Of a DNA stretch of 26,248 bases, positions 17,695-25,514 are shown piece by piece. Source of the stretch: a virus. A program made the translations under genes and the position numbers. The stretch spans positions 1-26,248 of the IMG/VR virus record IMGVR_UViG_3300019093_000054. One strand, written 5' to 3'. The number at the start of each line of letters is the position of its first letter. The stretch's first letter is position 1. Under the pieces are notes generated by a model. The model did not search any database and had not been told where the DNA came from. It saw only the letters and a program-made list of their open reading frames with translations.

Positions 17695-18072
17695 TTAAGC
17701 ACGGGTCAGTGTTTGTGATTGATTGTCAAAGTTAAAAGCCAATACATCTACTTGATTTGTATCTATAAACAGTAGTTCTATTTCTATTTGAATTCCGTAC
17801 TCGAACTGCGTTACTATGACATTTGTTGCACGGGTTCTTGGATCATAGGCCACAATACGTTTGACATCGTCGACCATGAGACTGCGTGTTTCTTCAGTTA
17901 GAGGTTCAAACATCATGTTCCATATTATGGTACCAAAATTTGGCTGCATGAGTTTTTCGCCTTTTTTGACATTAAAATTGTTGAACAAATCCTGTTTGAT
18001 CAGTTCGTGGTCGGTCAATCTAAACTTTTTTGTTCGATTATATGTACTGAAACCTTTGTATAGTATAGCCAT
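17695..18072 (-). CDS. gp25: Baseplate wedge protein gp25
   Basis: gp25 is a small wedge protein of the conserved contractile-injection core; it binds gp6 and gp53 and contacts the sheath. The 125-residue product is close to the 132 of T4 gp25 and fits the GPW/gp25 family. It has an N-terminal YKGFSTYNRTKKFRLTDHEL, then the FGTIIWNMMFEPLTEETRS block at about residues 55-74, the DPRTRATNV segment that corresponds to the family's conserved R-rich turn near residues 90-98, and the C-terminal IQIEIELLFI strand. It starts 8 bp after the gp5 stop, with a GAGG site inside the end of gp5. Despite the historic 'lysozyme-like' label of the family, no catalytic role is expected. Confident call. Confidence 0.93.
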   Translation of the reverse strand: MAILYKGFSTYNRTKKFRLTDHELIKQDLFNNFNVKKGEKLMQPNFGTIIWNMMFEPLTEETRSLMVDDVKRIVAYDPRTRATNVIVTQFEYGIQIEIELLFIDTNQVDVLAFNFDNQSQTLTRA

Positions 18073-18074
18073 AA

Positions 18075-18086
18075 CTGTATTTACCC
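18075..18086 (-). promoter_or_regulatory. Possible weak late promoter at gp25 start
   Basis: The minus strand reads GGGTAAATACAG just before the gp25 ATG, overlapping the gp5 stop codon. It shares GGGTAAATAC with the sequence before the collar gene. It is only 2 bases from the start codon, so a transcript beginning downstream would lack a ribosome site and perhaps the start codon. It may be a chance match or serve the downstream gene gp6 instead. Confidence 0.15.
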
Positions 18087-20837
18087 TCTACTCAATGGTG
18101 TCTGAATGTGTGGTGGATCCTTGGGGTTCAACCATTGTAGACCGTATTTGGACAGCAATCCCAAACTGCTCATTCTTGTCAGTTGTTCTGCTGGACAATC
18201 CATGGCAAAGCCGCGGCCGTGCTGTCCTGGAGATTTCAGTGGCATACTGATACGACCATACTGAGTATTGACTGTATTTTTGCCGCGACCACCGCCTTCG
18301 ACCCAGGCATTGTACAGTTTGGTTTGATCGTCTGCGGTACGTAGGCTACTGTTACATATCAGTTTCTGTCCAGTTTTTTCTTTGTATTCTTTGGCTGCAC
18401 CCAGCACCATTGCACGGAATTTGGCATCACATTGATTAAAACGTTCCAGTGTGCCCGAACCTGTGTTGCCTCGGGCGGCTGGTGTAAACTGTATGACATC
18501 TGTAGGATTGATATTTTGTGCGGCAGCGGCAGCGGCAGCTGGTGTCAGAGCCTGTGTACTGGCCAGGCCAGTACTGCGTGTGGCCAATCCGCCATTGAAA
18601 CTTGCTGTTGTTCCGTTGCCATTGAGAGCCAGAATATCAATGGCATATCTACCACGGTTGTAATAAGTTGCGCCATCTGTTCCATTGGCATCTCCGCCTA
18701 CTGCACTGTAACGCCATTTTCTAGCACCACCAGCGCCCAACAGGTGTGCCACACAAATCATACCTGCCACAGTGCATAGATCATCATCGGCATTGATGCC
18801 ATATTTGCCATCACTTCTTGCAGTGAGTGCTTTGTAGTTGGCTGTCATTAGGTCAAACATGACTTTTTCTTGTATTGCCTTGTTGGCAAGATAATCAGTG
18901 TCACTGTTGATATTTTCTTTGCCGTACCAAGCATCAGCATAACGCACTGCTCGTGTCTTGTATTGTGTATAATAATCCAGCTTGATATATTTTAAGTCAG
19001 TAAAGGCAGCGGATCCAAGCTGATAGCGGCCTAGATAATTACCATTGGCAGCTTCACGGATATCATAATTGTAACGGCTTTCACTGTAGGCCATCTGTGC
19101 CATGACGCATTTGACTTGGTACTGACTCAATGGGCCAATTGCCCCAGGCGGATTAGGAGCATCATCTCTACGGACCCATTCAGGAGGAACAGGTTTGGTC
19201 ACTGGCTTTTTCTCGGCTGCTGCCGGTCCTGGATCTGCGGCGGCGGCACTGATCCTAACTGGTTGTCCACTGCCATCAGTCACTGCTTGACCGTTGCCGT
19301 CTTTGACCACACTGCCTTTGGGCACACAGTTGATTGGTCCAATATATTGTGCAGGAGCTCCGCCTTCGGACACGCTATCAGGACCTTGATTGCCGTTGGG
19401 ACTCAACCCTGTGCCTTGGCCAACGCCGGTTTGTCTGGTCCAAGGTTCGTGTGCTGGTGCCACGGTGACAATACTGTCAATGGCATTGGGCACAGATTCC
19501 CAGGCCGATGTGGCGTTGAGCTGACTGGCATCATTGTGTACATAAGTTTTCATTTTGCCAGGTGCATTGACCGACACACCGCCACCACTGTTTAGTTTGA
19601 TCTGCGAGCCCACACAGTACAGCACTCCATCGGTGGTAAAAGTACCTTTGCCACTGGCCGACAGGTGTATGTCGGCATCGCTGCCAATGTTCATACCACC
19701 AGCAAACAACGTAGTTTTACCAATGGATCGCATGGTCAATGCATTGGTTTCTGCGTTGATGGCTGTGGCAGCCTTCATGTTTATAGAGTCATCAGCGTTG
19801 ATGTTGATACTCTTGTCGCTGTGCAGGTTCAAATCACCTTGTGTGCGTATGTTCAGTCCGCCGGCACTGAATATATGCATTTGGCCGTTTTCAGCAAATT
19901 CCAGCCATACACTGCCTTCACTGTTGGCAATGTACATGACCTTGTTGCTGTCGCTCATCAGGATCTGATGGCCGCTGGCTGTGCGTAATCTTACTAGACT
20001 GTCAACACCCAATATGTCGCCATCGTCCATGACAAATTGATGACCACCTTGGCGAGCGCCTGTGGGCAGGTCGTCTTTGGTCAGTGTTCCTTCTTCAAGT
20101 TTCTTTTGAAAATCTTCATTGGTAGCCGGATCGTTCACAAAGCGTCCCGGGGTGCTGATACCAAACACTGTACTGGGACTTTCACGCTGGCTGCTGGATG
20201 AGATGGCACCGCGCACTTTGTCTTTGTCCAATCCCTGCGTTAACAATCTGTTGTATTGTGCTTCGTGTACCGGCTTGGGGTTGTTGTAGAAAATGTCATT
20301 GACCGAGCCTGGAGTATTTTCATTGAATTCAGTCACCGGTATCACACTGGCACCAGACTTGATTGATGCCTTGACATCTGCACTAGTAGAATCTGTGTCT
20401 ATGTTGTTGCCAGCAGCCATGCCTGGAGTCATGTATGTGCTGACTGTACCGGGTATGCAAGCAAACCAAAATCCACGGTCAGGATCACCGTTGACAAATG
20501 TACACAACACCTGATTATCTAGGTCTGGTGGCACTGCCCACATTCCGTAGGTGTGTAGGGCCACGTCCCATTTGTTTGTGGTGTTGTTGGCATTGGCTGC
20601 ACCGGGTGCAGTACTTCCAAAGAATGGACTGGCATAACTGACTGTGCGCCAATTTTTAGAATCATCTTCCTGCCCACCTAGATCTGGAATCCAAATCTGT
20701 AGTCGACCTGAACGTGCAGGATCTAGATTGTTTTTCACAATGCCCACAAACACCGCGGTGTCTAACTTGACTCCGGTGGCAGAGTCGCGGTCTGCCCACT
20801 TGGGTAATTTGTTGCCTACTCGATTATTGCTTGCCAT
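18081..20837 (-). CDS. gp5: Baseplate central spike gp5 with two C-terminal hydrolase-like domains
   Basis: gp5 forms the membrane-puncturing spike at the tail tip. Residues about 25-130 are the N-terminal OB fold (AVFVGIVKNNLDPARSGRLQ, then LCTFVNGDPDRGFWFACIPG). Residues about 290-430 are a beta-helix of short repeats (GGLNIRTQGDLNLHSDKSIN). A Pro/Ala-rich linker (530-560) leads to a lysozyme/SLT-like domain (about 565-740; candidate catalytic E586 in AYSESRYN, then GRYQLG at 603-608). A seven-Ala linker (767-773) is followed by an M15-like peptidase domain (about 797-918; SSLRTADDQ, HGRGFAMD with H873 and D880, DPPHIQ with D907 and H910 as expected zinc and catalytic residues). The T4 gp5 lysozyme lies before the beta-helix instead. 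The ATG directly follows the previous stop (TAAATG), with AGGA 12 bases upstream. The gp5 call is firm; the enzyme activities are inferred. Confidence 0.9.
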   Translation of the reverse strand: MASNNRVGNKLPKWADRDSATGVKLDTAVFVGIVKNNLDPARSGRLQIWIPDLGGQEDDSKNWRTVSYASPFFGSTAPGAANANNTTNKWDVALHTYGMWAVPPDLDNQVLCTFVNGDPDRGFWFACIPGTVSTYMTPGMAAGNNIDTDSTSADVKASIKSGASVIPVTEFNENTPGSVNDIFYNNPKPVHEAQYNRLLTQGLDKDKVRGAISSSSQRESPSTVFGISTPGRFVNDPATNEDFQKKLEEGTLTKDDLPTGARQGGHQFVMDDGDILGVDSLVRLRTASGHQILMSDSNKVMYIANSEGSVWLEFAENGQMHIFSAGGLNIRTQGDLNLHSDKSININADDSINMKAATAINAETNALTMRSIGKTTLFAGGMNIGSDADIHLSASGKGTFTTDGVLYCVGSQIKLNSGGGVSVNAPGKMKTYVHNDASQLNATSAWESVPNAIDSIVTVAPAHEPWTRQTGVGQGTGLSPNGNQGPDSVSEGGAPAQYIGPINCVPKGSVVKDGNGQAVTDGSGQPVRISAAAADPGPAAAEKKPVTKPVPPEWVRRDDAPNPPGAIGPLSQYQVKCVMAQMAYSESRYNYDIREAANGNYLGRYQLGSAAFTDLKYIKLDYYTQYKTRAVRYADAWYGKENINSDTDYLANKAIQEKVMFDLMTANYKALTARSDGKYGINADDDLCTVAGMICVAHLLGAGGARKWRYSAVGGDANGTDGATYYNRGRYAIDILALNGNGTTASFNGGLATRSTGLASTQALTPAAAAAAAQNINPTDVIQFTPAARGNTGSGTLERFNQCDAKFRAMVLGAAKEYKEKTGQKLICNSSLRTADDQTKLYNAWVEGGGRGKNTVNTQYGRISMPLKSPGQHGRGFAMDCPAEQLTRMSSLGLLSKYGLQWLNPKDPPHIQTPLSRG
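18519..18539 (-). repeat. Hexanucleotide repeat encoding poly-Ala linker in gp5
   Basis: Three copies of GCTGCC followed by GCA encode seven consecutive alanines (residues 767-773). They sit between the lysozyme-like and M15-peptidase-like domains of gp5 and probably form a flexible or helical spacer. Such short repeats can change length by slippage. Confidence 0.7.
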
Positions 20838-23800
20838 TTAAATTGTCTTTCCTGTTTTATTAACGTAGGCCTTGTACGCAACATCTAACTTAGCTTCAGT
20901 TGCCTTGTACTCAGCATAGGCCGCATCCTCAGCAATCTTGGCTTCATCTCTTTGTGCCAGCAATTTTGCTTCGGCCGGGGTACCAAACACCCTGTCGGCT
21001 CGCTCTTTAAAGTCAATAGTCACACGTCTAGCTGCCCGCCATTTTTGTTCGTCTGCCCCAAACTCTTTCAATGCTTGTTTGTATGCTATTTCTTCTTTGG
21101 ATTCAGGAGGATCAGGTGGCGGAGGTGCTGGCGGTGCTGGCGGTGCTGCCGCAGTGGCATCACTGGTACTGTCTTTGGCTGTACTAGCAGCGGTCTGCAC
21201 TTCAGTTACATTTCTAGTGTCACCATTGGCTGCCACCGATTCAAGTTTGGAAGTTTCTGTGTTATCAACTTCATTGAGTTTGGCTTTGGTTACGTCGCTG
21301 GGACTCATTACAGGTTGTTCAAGTTTCTTTTCAGGGGCCGGCGCTTTTGCAACAGGTTTTGAGTTCAATTCGTTCTTGTTGTTTGAGTCTGTACGTTCTG
21401 TGTTGGCTTTGGCTTTCTTGGGATCAACCGGAGGATCTGGATATCTAATGGTTTCTATATTTTGTTCAAATCGTCCGCCTCGAAATTCACTGCTGACCTT
21501 GATAATTTTGTAGATACCGCTAAAATTGCTGTTGAGATATTTTTGGTCTGTGCGTAGACCACCGCTTGCAGGATCAATGTCAACTGGTGTTTTAAAATTT
21601 ATACGGGCAAAAATATCTCCCCGATCAGTCAAGATACTGCCGCTGGGTGTATGTGTTTCTTCCAATGCTGGATAATTACTGTTGCCAGGACTAAGATACA
21701 CATCGTCTTGTTTTATAAAATCTGGATCTCCAATGATTTTTAATTTGGCGTTCAACATTTCTCCACGCGGAGTACTGTACAAACTCTGCATGACATCGGC
21801 AGCAATTTGAACACTGCTGTTCTGTCCAGCATTAAATCCAACATTTCGTTGATCACCGGTGATTATTTGAGTCTGATTTGGTTGAACATTGTCTGTGCGT
21901 TGCTTGGATAATTCACTAAGATAAGACTTGACACCAGATCCTGTGTTACCGGAACTACTACCATCCTCGGCATTTTGTGCATCACTTAGAGATTCTAGAT
22001 TCTTTGAAAACACATTAACAGCAGTAAAATACAGGGCATCAAAGTCAATAGCAAAATCTATAATATCATTATTGTGTCCAGTGTAGATGTAACTGTATTC
22101 TTTACGCAAATCTTGTTGTATTTGTTCGTCGGTTGATATGGGTGCCAATGGATGTTTGCCATTGTGTGCTGTGTATGCAATTATCTTAAAAGTTACTTCG
22201 TGACTGAATTGATTTCTAATAAAATCAAAATCTTTGAGTAGTACGTGCGGAATCACTTTGAACCACTTCATGGGATTGCCGTCTGAATCTACCTTGTTTT
22301 GGTCTTTGATTTGATCTGTTATGTATGTACTACCACGCATGACCATGTTTATGACATCTAATATGCTGGTACCAGCATTGACGTTGAATTTTTCTTTGGT
22401 CAAGTCCATGCCCGATGCTGAAGCAGAATTACGACCACTGCCGGTGTTGTTGGCAGCAACCGCTTTGCTGACTTCTTTGCCGCTGTCGGTGTTGGTCATT
22501 GCAGTATTCGACGATGAGTTTTTCTTTTCGTACACTATCAACGACTTGGCAATTTCAGGGTCAATTTCAAATTTAATCTTTGTAGGATGCTCTACAGATT
22601 TGTTGTCAACAAGGAACTGCTGATATGCATTGTATGCACCGTTGAAACTTTTGACCTCGTATGGCTTTGCCAAAGCTGCCTGTTTATTTTTGATAATTTC
22701 TTGGCTGGTGGCAACAGTGCGTGGATCAACTGGGCCATTGTTGGGATTTATTCTGTATTGTTCCGTTTGAATGTCTTTTTGTCTTTGTGCATTTCGTGTT
22801 GCCTGTTCTGTTAAGTTTGCTTCGTCGGCATCATTCTGAAAAAAGTCTTGAACTGTTTTTGCTGTGATTTCAAAGTTGGCCGGCGTGGCAGCAATGACCT
22901 GACTGAATGCTTCGTGGTTGTAAGGTATAGCTCTGCAGGCGTAGTTGGTGCCAGTGGTACCAACTTTCATTTTCATATCAATCAGTTTGATTGGAACATA
23001 CTTGGTAAGATTTGGAATAGGATGTACTATGTCGCCGGCTTCGTCGTTGCCAAAGAAATCAATTTGCAACACATAAGGATTGGCTAGATAGTTTGGTATT
23101 TGTAATTCTACTGCCATTTCCAGCAAGCGGTTTAGTAATGTTAGTCCATAAGGTTCAATCAAATTGAAGCTGATGTCGATCACATTAGAACTTTTGCCTT
23201 GTGCAGATAATCCAATGATTGTCTGCATGGTCAGTCCATCAAAGTAAAAATCATCTGCAAACTGTGCAGGTCTTTTGAATGTTTTGCTTCCGTATCTGCC
23301 TGCACTGCTGATTAGAGTCTTTGCACCGGGCAACCAGGCTTTGCCGTTAGACATGTCATTGTAGGATTGTGCTGACAGCAGGTGCAGAGTTATACCATAG
23401 GTATAGGTGGCATAACGGTGCAGGGGATTGAGTGTTATTGATGTTTTAGATTTCTTTTGTGTGCCCGATGACGTTACTTTTTGTGTGGCTGTGACTGCAG
23501 ATGTGGGAGCCGGTTGGCTAGTAACAGGCGCGGACTGCTTTTTTGGTGTGTTACGATCTTCCTCGCTGGACTTTGGTACATTCTTGTTGGCTGCAATTTC
23601 TTCTGCGGTCAATGGCTTGGCATCGGTATTGTTGCCGGCATTGGTACCAGTACCGTCACTGCCTGTGTTTGCAGGTTGGCTATCGCCAGCAGTCTGTGAG
23701 CTGGCTGTGTCTTTTTCTTTTTGTTTATTAGCTTCTGTGTCGGGTGCGCCTGCAATCTTGCTCAACTCTGCAATTTTTGTGTTGTTGTTGTTGACTTTTT

Positions 23801-24149
23801 CTGTGAGAGTGTTTATGTTTGATTGAGTTCTTTGCAGTAGGGCCAATAAATCGTCGCCAACTACTGCCGATTTTTGTAAATCATTGAGGATGGCCTCGTA
23901 GGCATCTAGCGTAGTATCATTAGCAGGCTTCAGTGTGTTGGTTCTTAAATCAAGTTCTTTTTGGGCCTTTTGTGCGGCTGTGAGCGAAGTATCTCCGTTG
24001 ATCTGATCTAGAGTTGTTTTGGCCTGTTCTGATACAGCGTTTCTTGTTGTGTTGGTTTGATCAATTCTTGCATTGAATTCTTTCGCCAGGCGCTTGCTCT
24101 CATTAAGGTATCTTAACCGTTCTGCAGCTATTTCATCACTGGTTGCCAT
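20838..24149 (-). CDS. Baseplate hub-like structural protein (possible gp27 counterpart)
   Basis: The 1103-residue product lies between gp53 and gp5, where a hub subunit would fit. Residues 1-125 are helical, probably coiled coil, and 130-240 are low-complexity (Ser/Thr/Asn/Gly/Lys). A first core (about 238-430) carries HRYATYTYGITLHLLSAQSY and SNVIDISFNLIEPYGLTLLN. A second (about 590-725) carries TSILDVINMVMRGSTYITDQ. A third (about 795-905; LKIIGDPDFIKQDDVYL, then SGIYKIIKVSSEFRGGRFEQ) resembles the ending of gp27/gpD/XkdQ hub barrels. Residues 1001-1016 are Pro/Ala-rich and the last 85 residues are charged helix. The start has only a weak GGGA site 9 bases upstream, one base after the gp53 stop. 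The hub role is inferred from position and the third core; I do not see a direct match to T4 gp27. Confidence 0.7.
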   Translation of the reverse strand: MATSDEIAAERLRYLNESKRLAKEFNARIDQTNTTRNAVSEQAKTTLDQINGDTSLTAAQKAQKELDLRTNTLKPANDTTLDAYEAILNDLQKSAVVGDDLLALLQRTQSNINTLTEKVNNNNTKIAELSKIAGAPDTEANKQKEKDTASSQTAGDSQPANTGSDGTGTNAGNNTDAKPLTAEEIAANKNVPKSSEEDRNTPKKQSAPVTSQPAPTSAVTATQKVTSSGTQKKSKTSITLNPLHRYATYTYGITLHLLSAQSYNDMSNGKAWLPGAKTLISSAGRYGSKTFKRPAQFADDFYFDGLTMQTIIGLSAQGKSSNVIDISFNLIEPYGLTLLNRLLEMAVELQIPNYLANPYVLQIDFFGNDEAGDIVHPIPNLTKYVPIKLIDMKMKVGTTGTNYACRAIPYNHEAFSQVIAATPANFEITAKTVQDFFQNDADEANLTEQATRNAQRQKDIQTEQYRINPNNGPVDPRTVATSQEIIKNKQAALAKPYEVKSFNGAYNAYQQFLVDNKSVEHPTKIKFEIDPEIAKSLIVYEKKNSSSNTAMTNTDSGKEVSKAVAANNTGSGRNSASASGMDLTKEKFNVNAGTSILDVINMVMRGSTYITDQIKDQNKVDSDGNPMKWFKVIPHVLLKDFDFIRNQFSHEVTFKIIAYTAHNGKHPLAPISTDEQIQQDLRKEYSYIYTGHNNDIIDFAIDFDALYFTAVNVFSKNLESLSDAQNAEDGSSSGNTGSGVKSYLSELSKQRTDNVQPNQTQIITGDQRNVGFNAGQNSSVQIAADVMQSLYSTPRGEMLNAKLKIIGDPDFIKQDDVYLSPGNSNYPALEETHTPSGSILTDRGDIFARINFKTPVDIDPASGGLRTDQKYLNSNFSGIYKIIKVSSEFRGGRFEQNIETIRYPDPPVDPKKAKANTERTDSNNKNELNSKPVAKAPAPEKKLEQPVMSPSDVTKAKLNEVDNTETSKLESVAANGDTRNVTEVQTAASTAKDSTSDATAAAPPAPPAPPPPDPPESKEEIAYKQALKEFGADEQKWRAARRVTIDFKERADRVFGTPAEAKLLAQRDEAKIAEDAAYAEYKATEAKLDVAYKAYVNKTGKTI
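21121..21147 (-). repeat. 9-bp tandem repeat encoding Pro/Ala-rich linker
   Basis: Three near-identical 9-bp units (GGAGGTGCT once, GGCGGTGCT twice on the plus strand) encode repeated Ala-Pro-Pro in the hub-like protein. They form part of a proline-rich hinge before its helical C-terminal tail. Confidence 0.7.
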
Positions 24150-24150
24150 C

Positions 24151-24453
24151 TTATAGTCCCAAATCTTGTTCTAGAGTGGCCTGCTTGGGAATATAAATGG
24201 TTATGCCCGACACAAAATCAAATATAGGATCTCGTATGACATCGGGATTACGAACAGCAAACACCCACCATAGGCTGCTGTCGCCGTACAGGTCATAGGC
24301 CAGTAGGTCTGGTCGATTTTGATAAACTTTGTCTATGGTATAGTAAACATCGTCTACCTGTTTGGTAATGGTACGTGAGTCCAGTACGTCTAAGAAATTA
24401 CCGTACAGGCCAGTGTTGTAGTAGGCACTTTTCTTTGAATAAGCAACAGCCAT
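24151..24453 (-). CDS. gp53: Baseplate wedge protein gp53
   Basis: gp53 binds gp6, gp7 and gp25 in the T4 wedge. This 100-residue protein shows the family core: YYTIDKVYQNRPDLLAYDLY at residues 37-56, then LWWVFAVRNPDVIRDPIFDF at 62-81, and a LysM-like end GITIYIP. T4 gp53 is 196 residues, so this is a short form holding only the conserved core. Its ATG overlaps the previous stop (TAATG), and the strongest ribosome site in the window (AAGGAGGA, 24462-24469) lies 8 bases upstream, inside the previous gene. That fits translational coupling and high output for a six-fold wedge component. Confidence 0.87.
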   Translation of the reverse strand: MAVAYSKKSAYYNTGLYGNFLDVLDSRTITKQVDDVYYTIDKVYQNRPDLLAYDLYGDSSLWWVFAVRNPDVIRDPIFDFVSGITIYIPKQATLEQDLGL

Positions 24454-25403
24454 TATAGGAATCCTCCTTGGCCTTCTGCACCGCTGATCAACAAATCACC
24501 GTTGGCAAACTTGTCAAGATTAAACGATTGATGTACCATACGGCGACTGTAAACTGGTTGCAAGGTGATTGCCAAGGTACTGGTGGTGGGCACACGAGTT
24601 TTTCCCACACTACTCTTGACCATTTCTTGTTGACGTAGATAGCTTTGAGAAATTTCAACATAGTCTACATCCGGTGGCATGGTGTGTTGAAAACTGGTCA
24701 GCACACAGGGTACATTGGGAAAATAGTATTTGCCGTAGCCGTTCAAAAATACCATGGGCGGTGGACTACCCGAAGGAGTGTTGGTATCTTGATTGCCAAA
24801 GAACATCTTGGTACAACTTCTAAAGAAACTGATCACTGCCAATAGATACTGCCCTTCGCCGGGTGTTTGTACCGTGAACTCACCCGAAATATTGATTGAG
24901 GATACGTCTGATCCTTCGTAAAAGTAACTGGCATAGTTGCTGTGTGTCAACTTTTGTTCTGCATAACGTGCCGCGTGTGTCACGCTGATCTGTGGAGTAT
25001 AAGGGAATATTGCTCCACCAGTGTCTTTCAATCGAGACATAATACCAGCATTGCTACTTTTGTAAAATATAGTACTGCTAGGTGCAAGACTTACCTTGAC
25101 TCGCCAATCTTCGCTGGGACTGTCGGTTTGTACACCACCTTGCGAGTCAACAGATACTGGAACATCTTTGGCGGCGTAGTCCTCTTTTCGACAACTGAGT
25201 CCACCAGGATTGAGTCCAGCATTGCCCAATCTCAATTGCTTGGGATCAAAACTGTAAAGACTGGTTTGCTCAGGCGGATTTGGAACTGCCTTGAGCATTC
25301 GTGCTCGAATGTACGGATCATTGGCATCTGCGCCGCCAAGCCATTTTTGTTGCTCGGGCGACAGCGGTGCCGGTGGTCCCATTGTGTCAGAGTTGACTGC
25401 CAT
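24453..25403 (-). CDS. Baseplate tail-tube cap/initiator-like protein (gp48/gp54 type)
   Basis: This is the first gene of the minus-strand block. The 316-residue product has a Pro/Gly-rich N-terminus (1-100) and a beta-rich core (about 101-290). Key segments are WRVKVSLAPSSTIFY, FPYTPQISVTHAARYAEQKL, SINISGEFTVQTPGEGQYLL, FFRSCTKMFFG, PPPMVFLNGYGKYYFPNVPC and LAITLQPVYSRR. This resembles the protein annotated as tail-tube cap gp48 in marine T4-like phages, and the tube-like beta core suits a protein that nucleates the inner tube on the hub. T4 gp48 (364 residues) and gp54 (320) share that fold, so either label is possible. An AGGA site lies 9 bases before the ATG and a late promoter directly upstream. 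No cleavage or membrane signal is visible. Confidence 0.65.
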   Translation of the reverse strand: MAVNSDTMGPPAPLSPEQQKWLGGADANDPYIRARMLKAVPNPPEQTSLYSFDPKQLRLGNAGLNPGGLSCRKEDYAAKDVPVSVDSQGGVQTDSPSEDWRVKVSLAPSSTIFYKSSNAGIMSRLKDTGGAIFPYTPQISVTHAARYAEQKLTHSNYASYFYEGSDVSSINISGEFTVQTPGEGQYLLAVISFFRSCTKMFFGNQDTNTPSGSPPPMVFLNGYGKYYFPNVPCVLTSFQHTMPPDVDYVEISQSYLRQQEMVKSSVGKTRVPTTSTLAITLQPVYSRRMVHQSFNLDKFANGDLLISGAEGQGGFL

Positions 25404-25408
25404 AAATA
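25401..25408 (+). promoter_or_regulatory. Possible plus-strand late-promoter core facing gp55
   Basis: The plus strand reads CATAAATA, a match to the NATAAATA late core, oriented toward the sigma-factor gene with a leader of about 100 bases. It overlaps the start codon of the divergent gp48/gp54-like gene and is one arm of the inverted repeat there. If used, it would let gp55 maintain its own late expression; it may equally be a by-product of the inverted repeat. Confidence 0.25.
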
Positions 25409-25432
25409 TTGTTCCTATCTTTTAATATTTAT
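25402..25432. repeat. 9-bp perfect inverted repeat spanning start codon, RBS and late promoter
   Basis: ATAAATATT (25402-25410) and AATATTTAT (25424-25432) are exact reverse complements separated by 13 bases. On the minus-strand RNA the first arm is the late-promoter core, the loop contains the AGGA ribosome site, and the second arm includes the first two bases of the AUG. A transcript starting upstream could fold and hide the start; one starting at the late promoter would lack most of the first arm. Confidence 0.7.
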
Positions 25433-25433
25433 C
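25423..25433 (-). promoter_or_regulatory. T4-type late promoter of the baseplate block
   Basis: The minus strand reads GATAAATATTA, matching NATAAATA and most of TATAAATACTATT. The core ends 22 bases before the ATG of the first baseplate gene. Expected initiation about 6 bases downstream leaves a leader of about 16 bases carrying AGGA. It shares TAAATATTA with the gp6 promoter. The gp55-type factor is encoded divergently next door. Confidence 0.75.
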
Positions 25434-25460
25434 GAAGCCAAAATAGCATCATATAATCGG

Positions 25461-25490
25461 TTGACAAGCCTGTTGTTTTTCTGCTACTAT
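25461..25490 (+). promoter_or_regulatory. Sigma70-like promoter for the gp55-type gene
   Basis: TTGACA (25461-25466) is a perfect -35 box and TACTAT (25485-25490) a good -10 box, with an 18-base spacer. Expected initiation near 25497 would give a leader of about 18 bases containing AAAGGA. This is consistent with transcription by unmodified host polymerase early in infection. No MotA-like box is visible. Confidence 0.7.
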
Positions 25491-25501
25491 ACACCAACTA
25501 T

Positions 25502-25507
25502 AAAGGA
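25502..25507 (+). promoter_or_regulatory. Ribosome-binding site fixing a GTG start
   Basis: AAAGGA lies 7 bases before GTG at 25515. It decides the start of the sigma-factor gene, because no in-frame ATG is present near the conserved N-terminus. Confidence 0.75.
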
Positions 25508-25514
25508 TTCGTCT

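Noticed and set aside
23428-23826. 132-codon plus-strand frame with hydrophobic stretches resembling a membrane protein
   Set aside because: It is antisense to the low-complexity region of the hub-like protein; antisense of Ser/Thr/Asn/Lys codons readily yields hydrophobic-looking frames.
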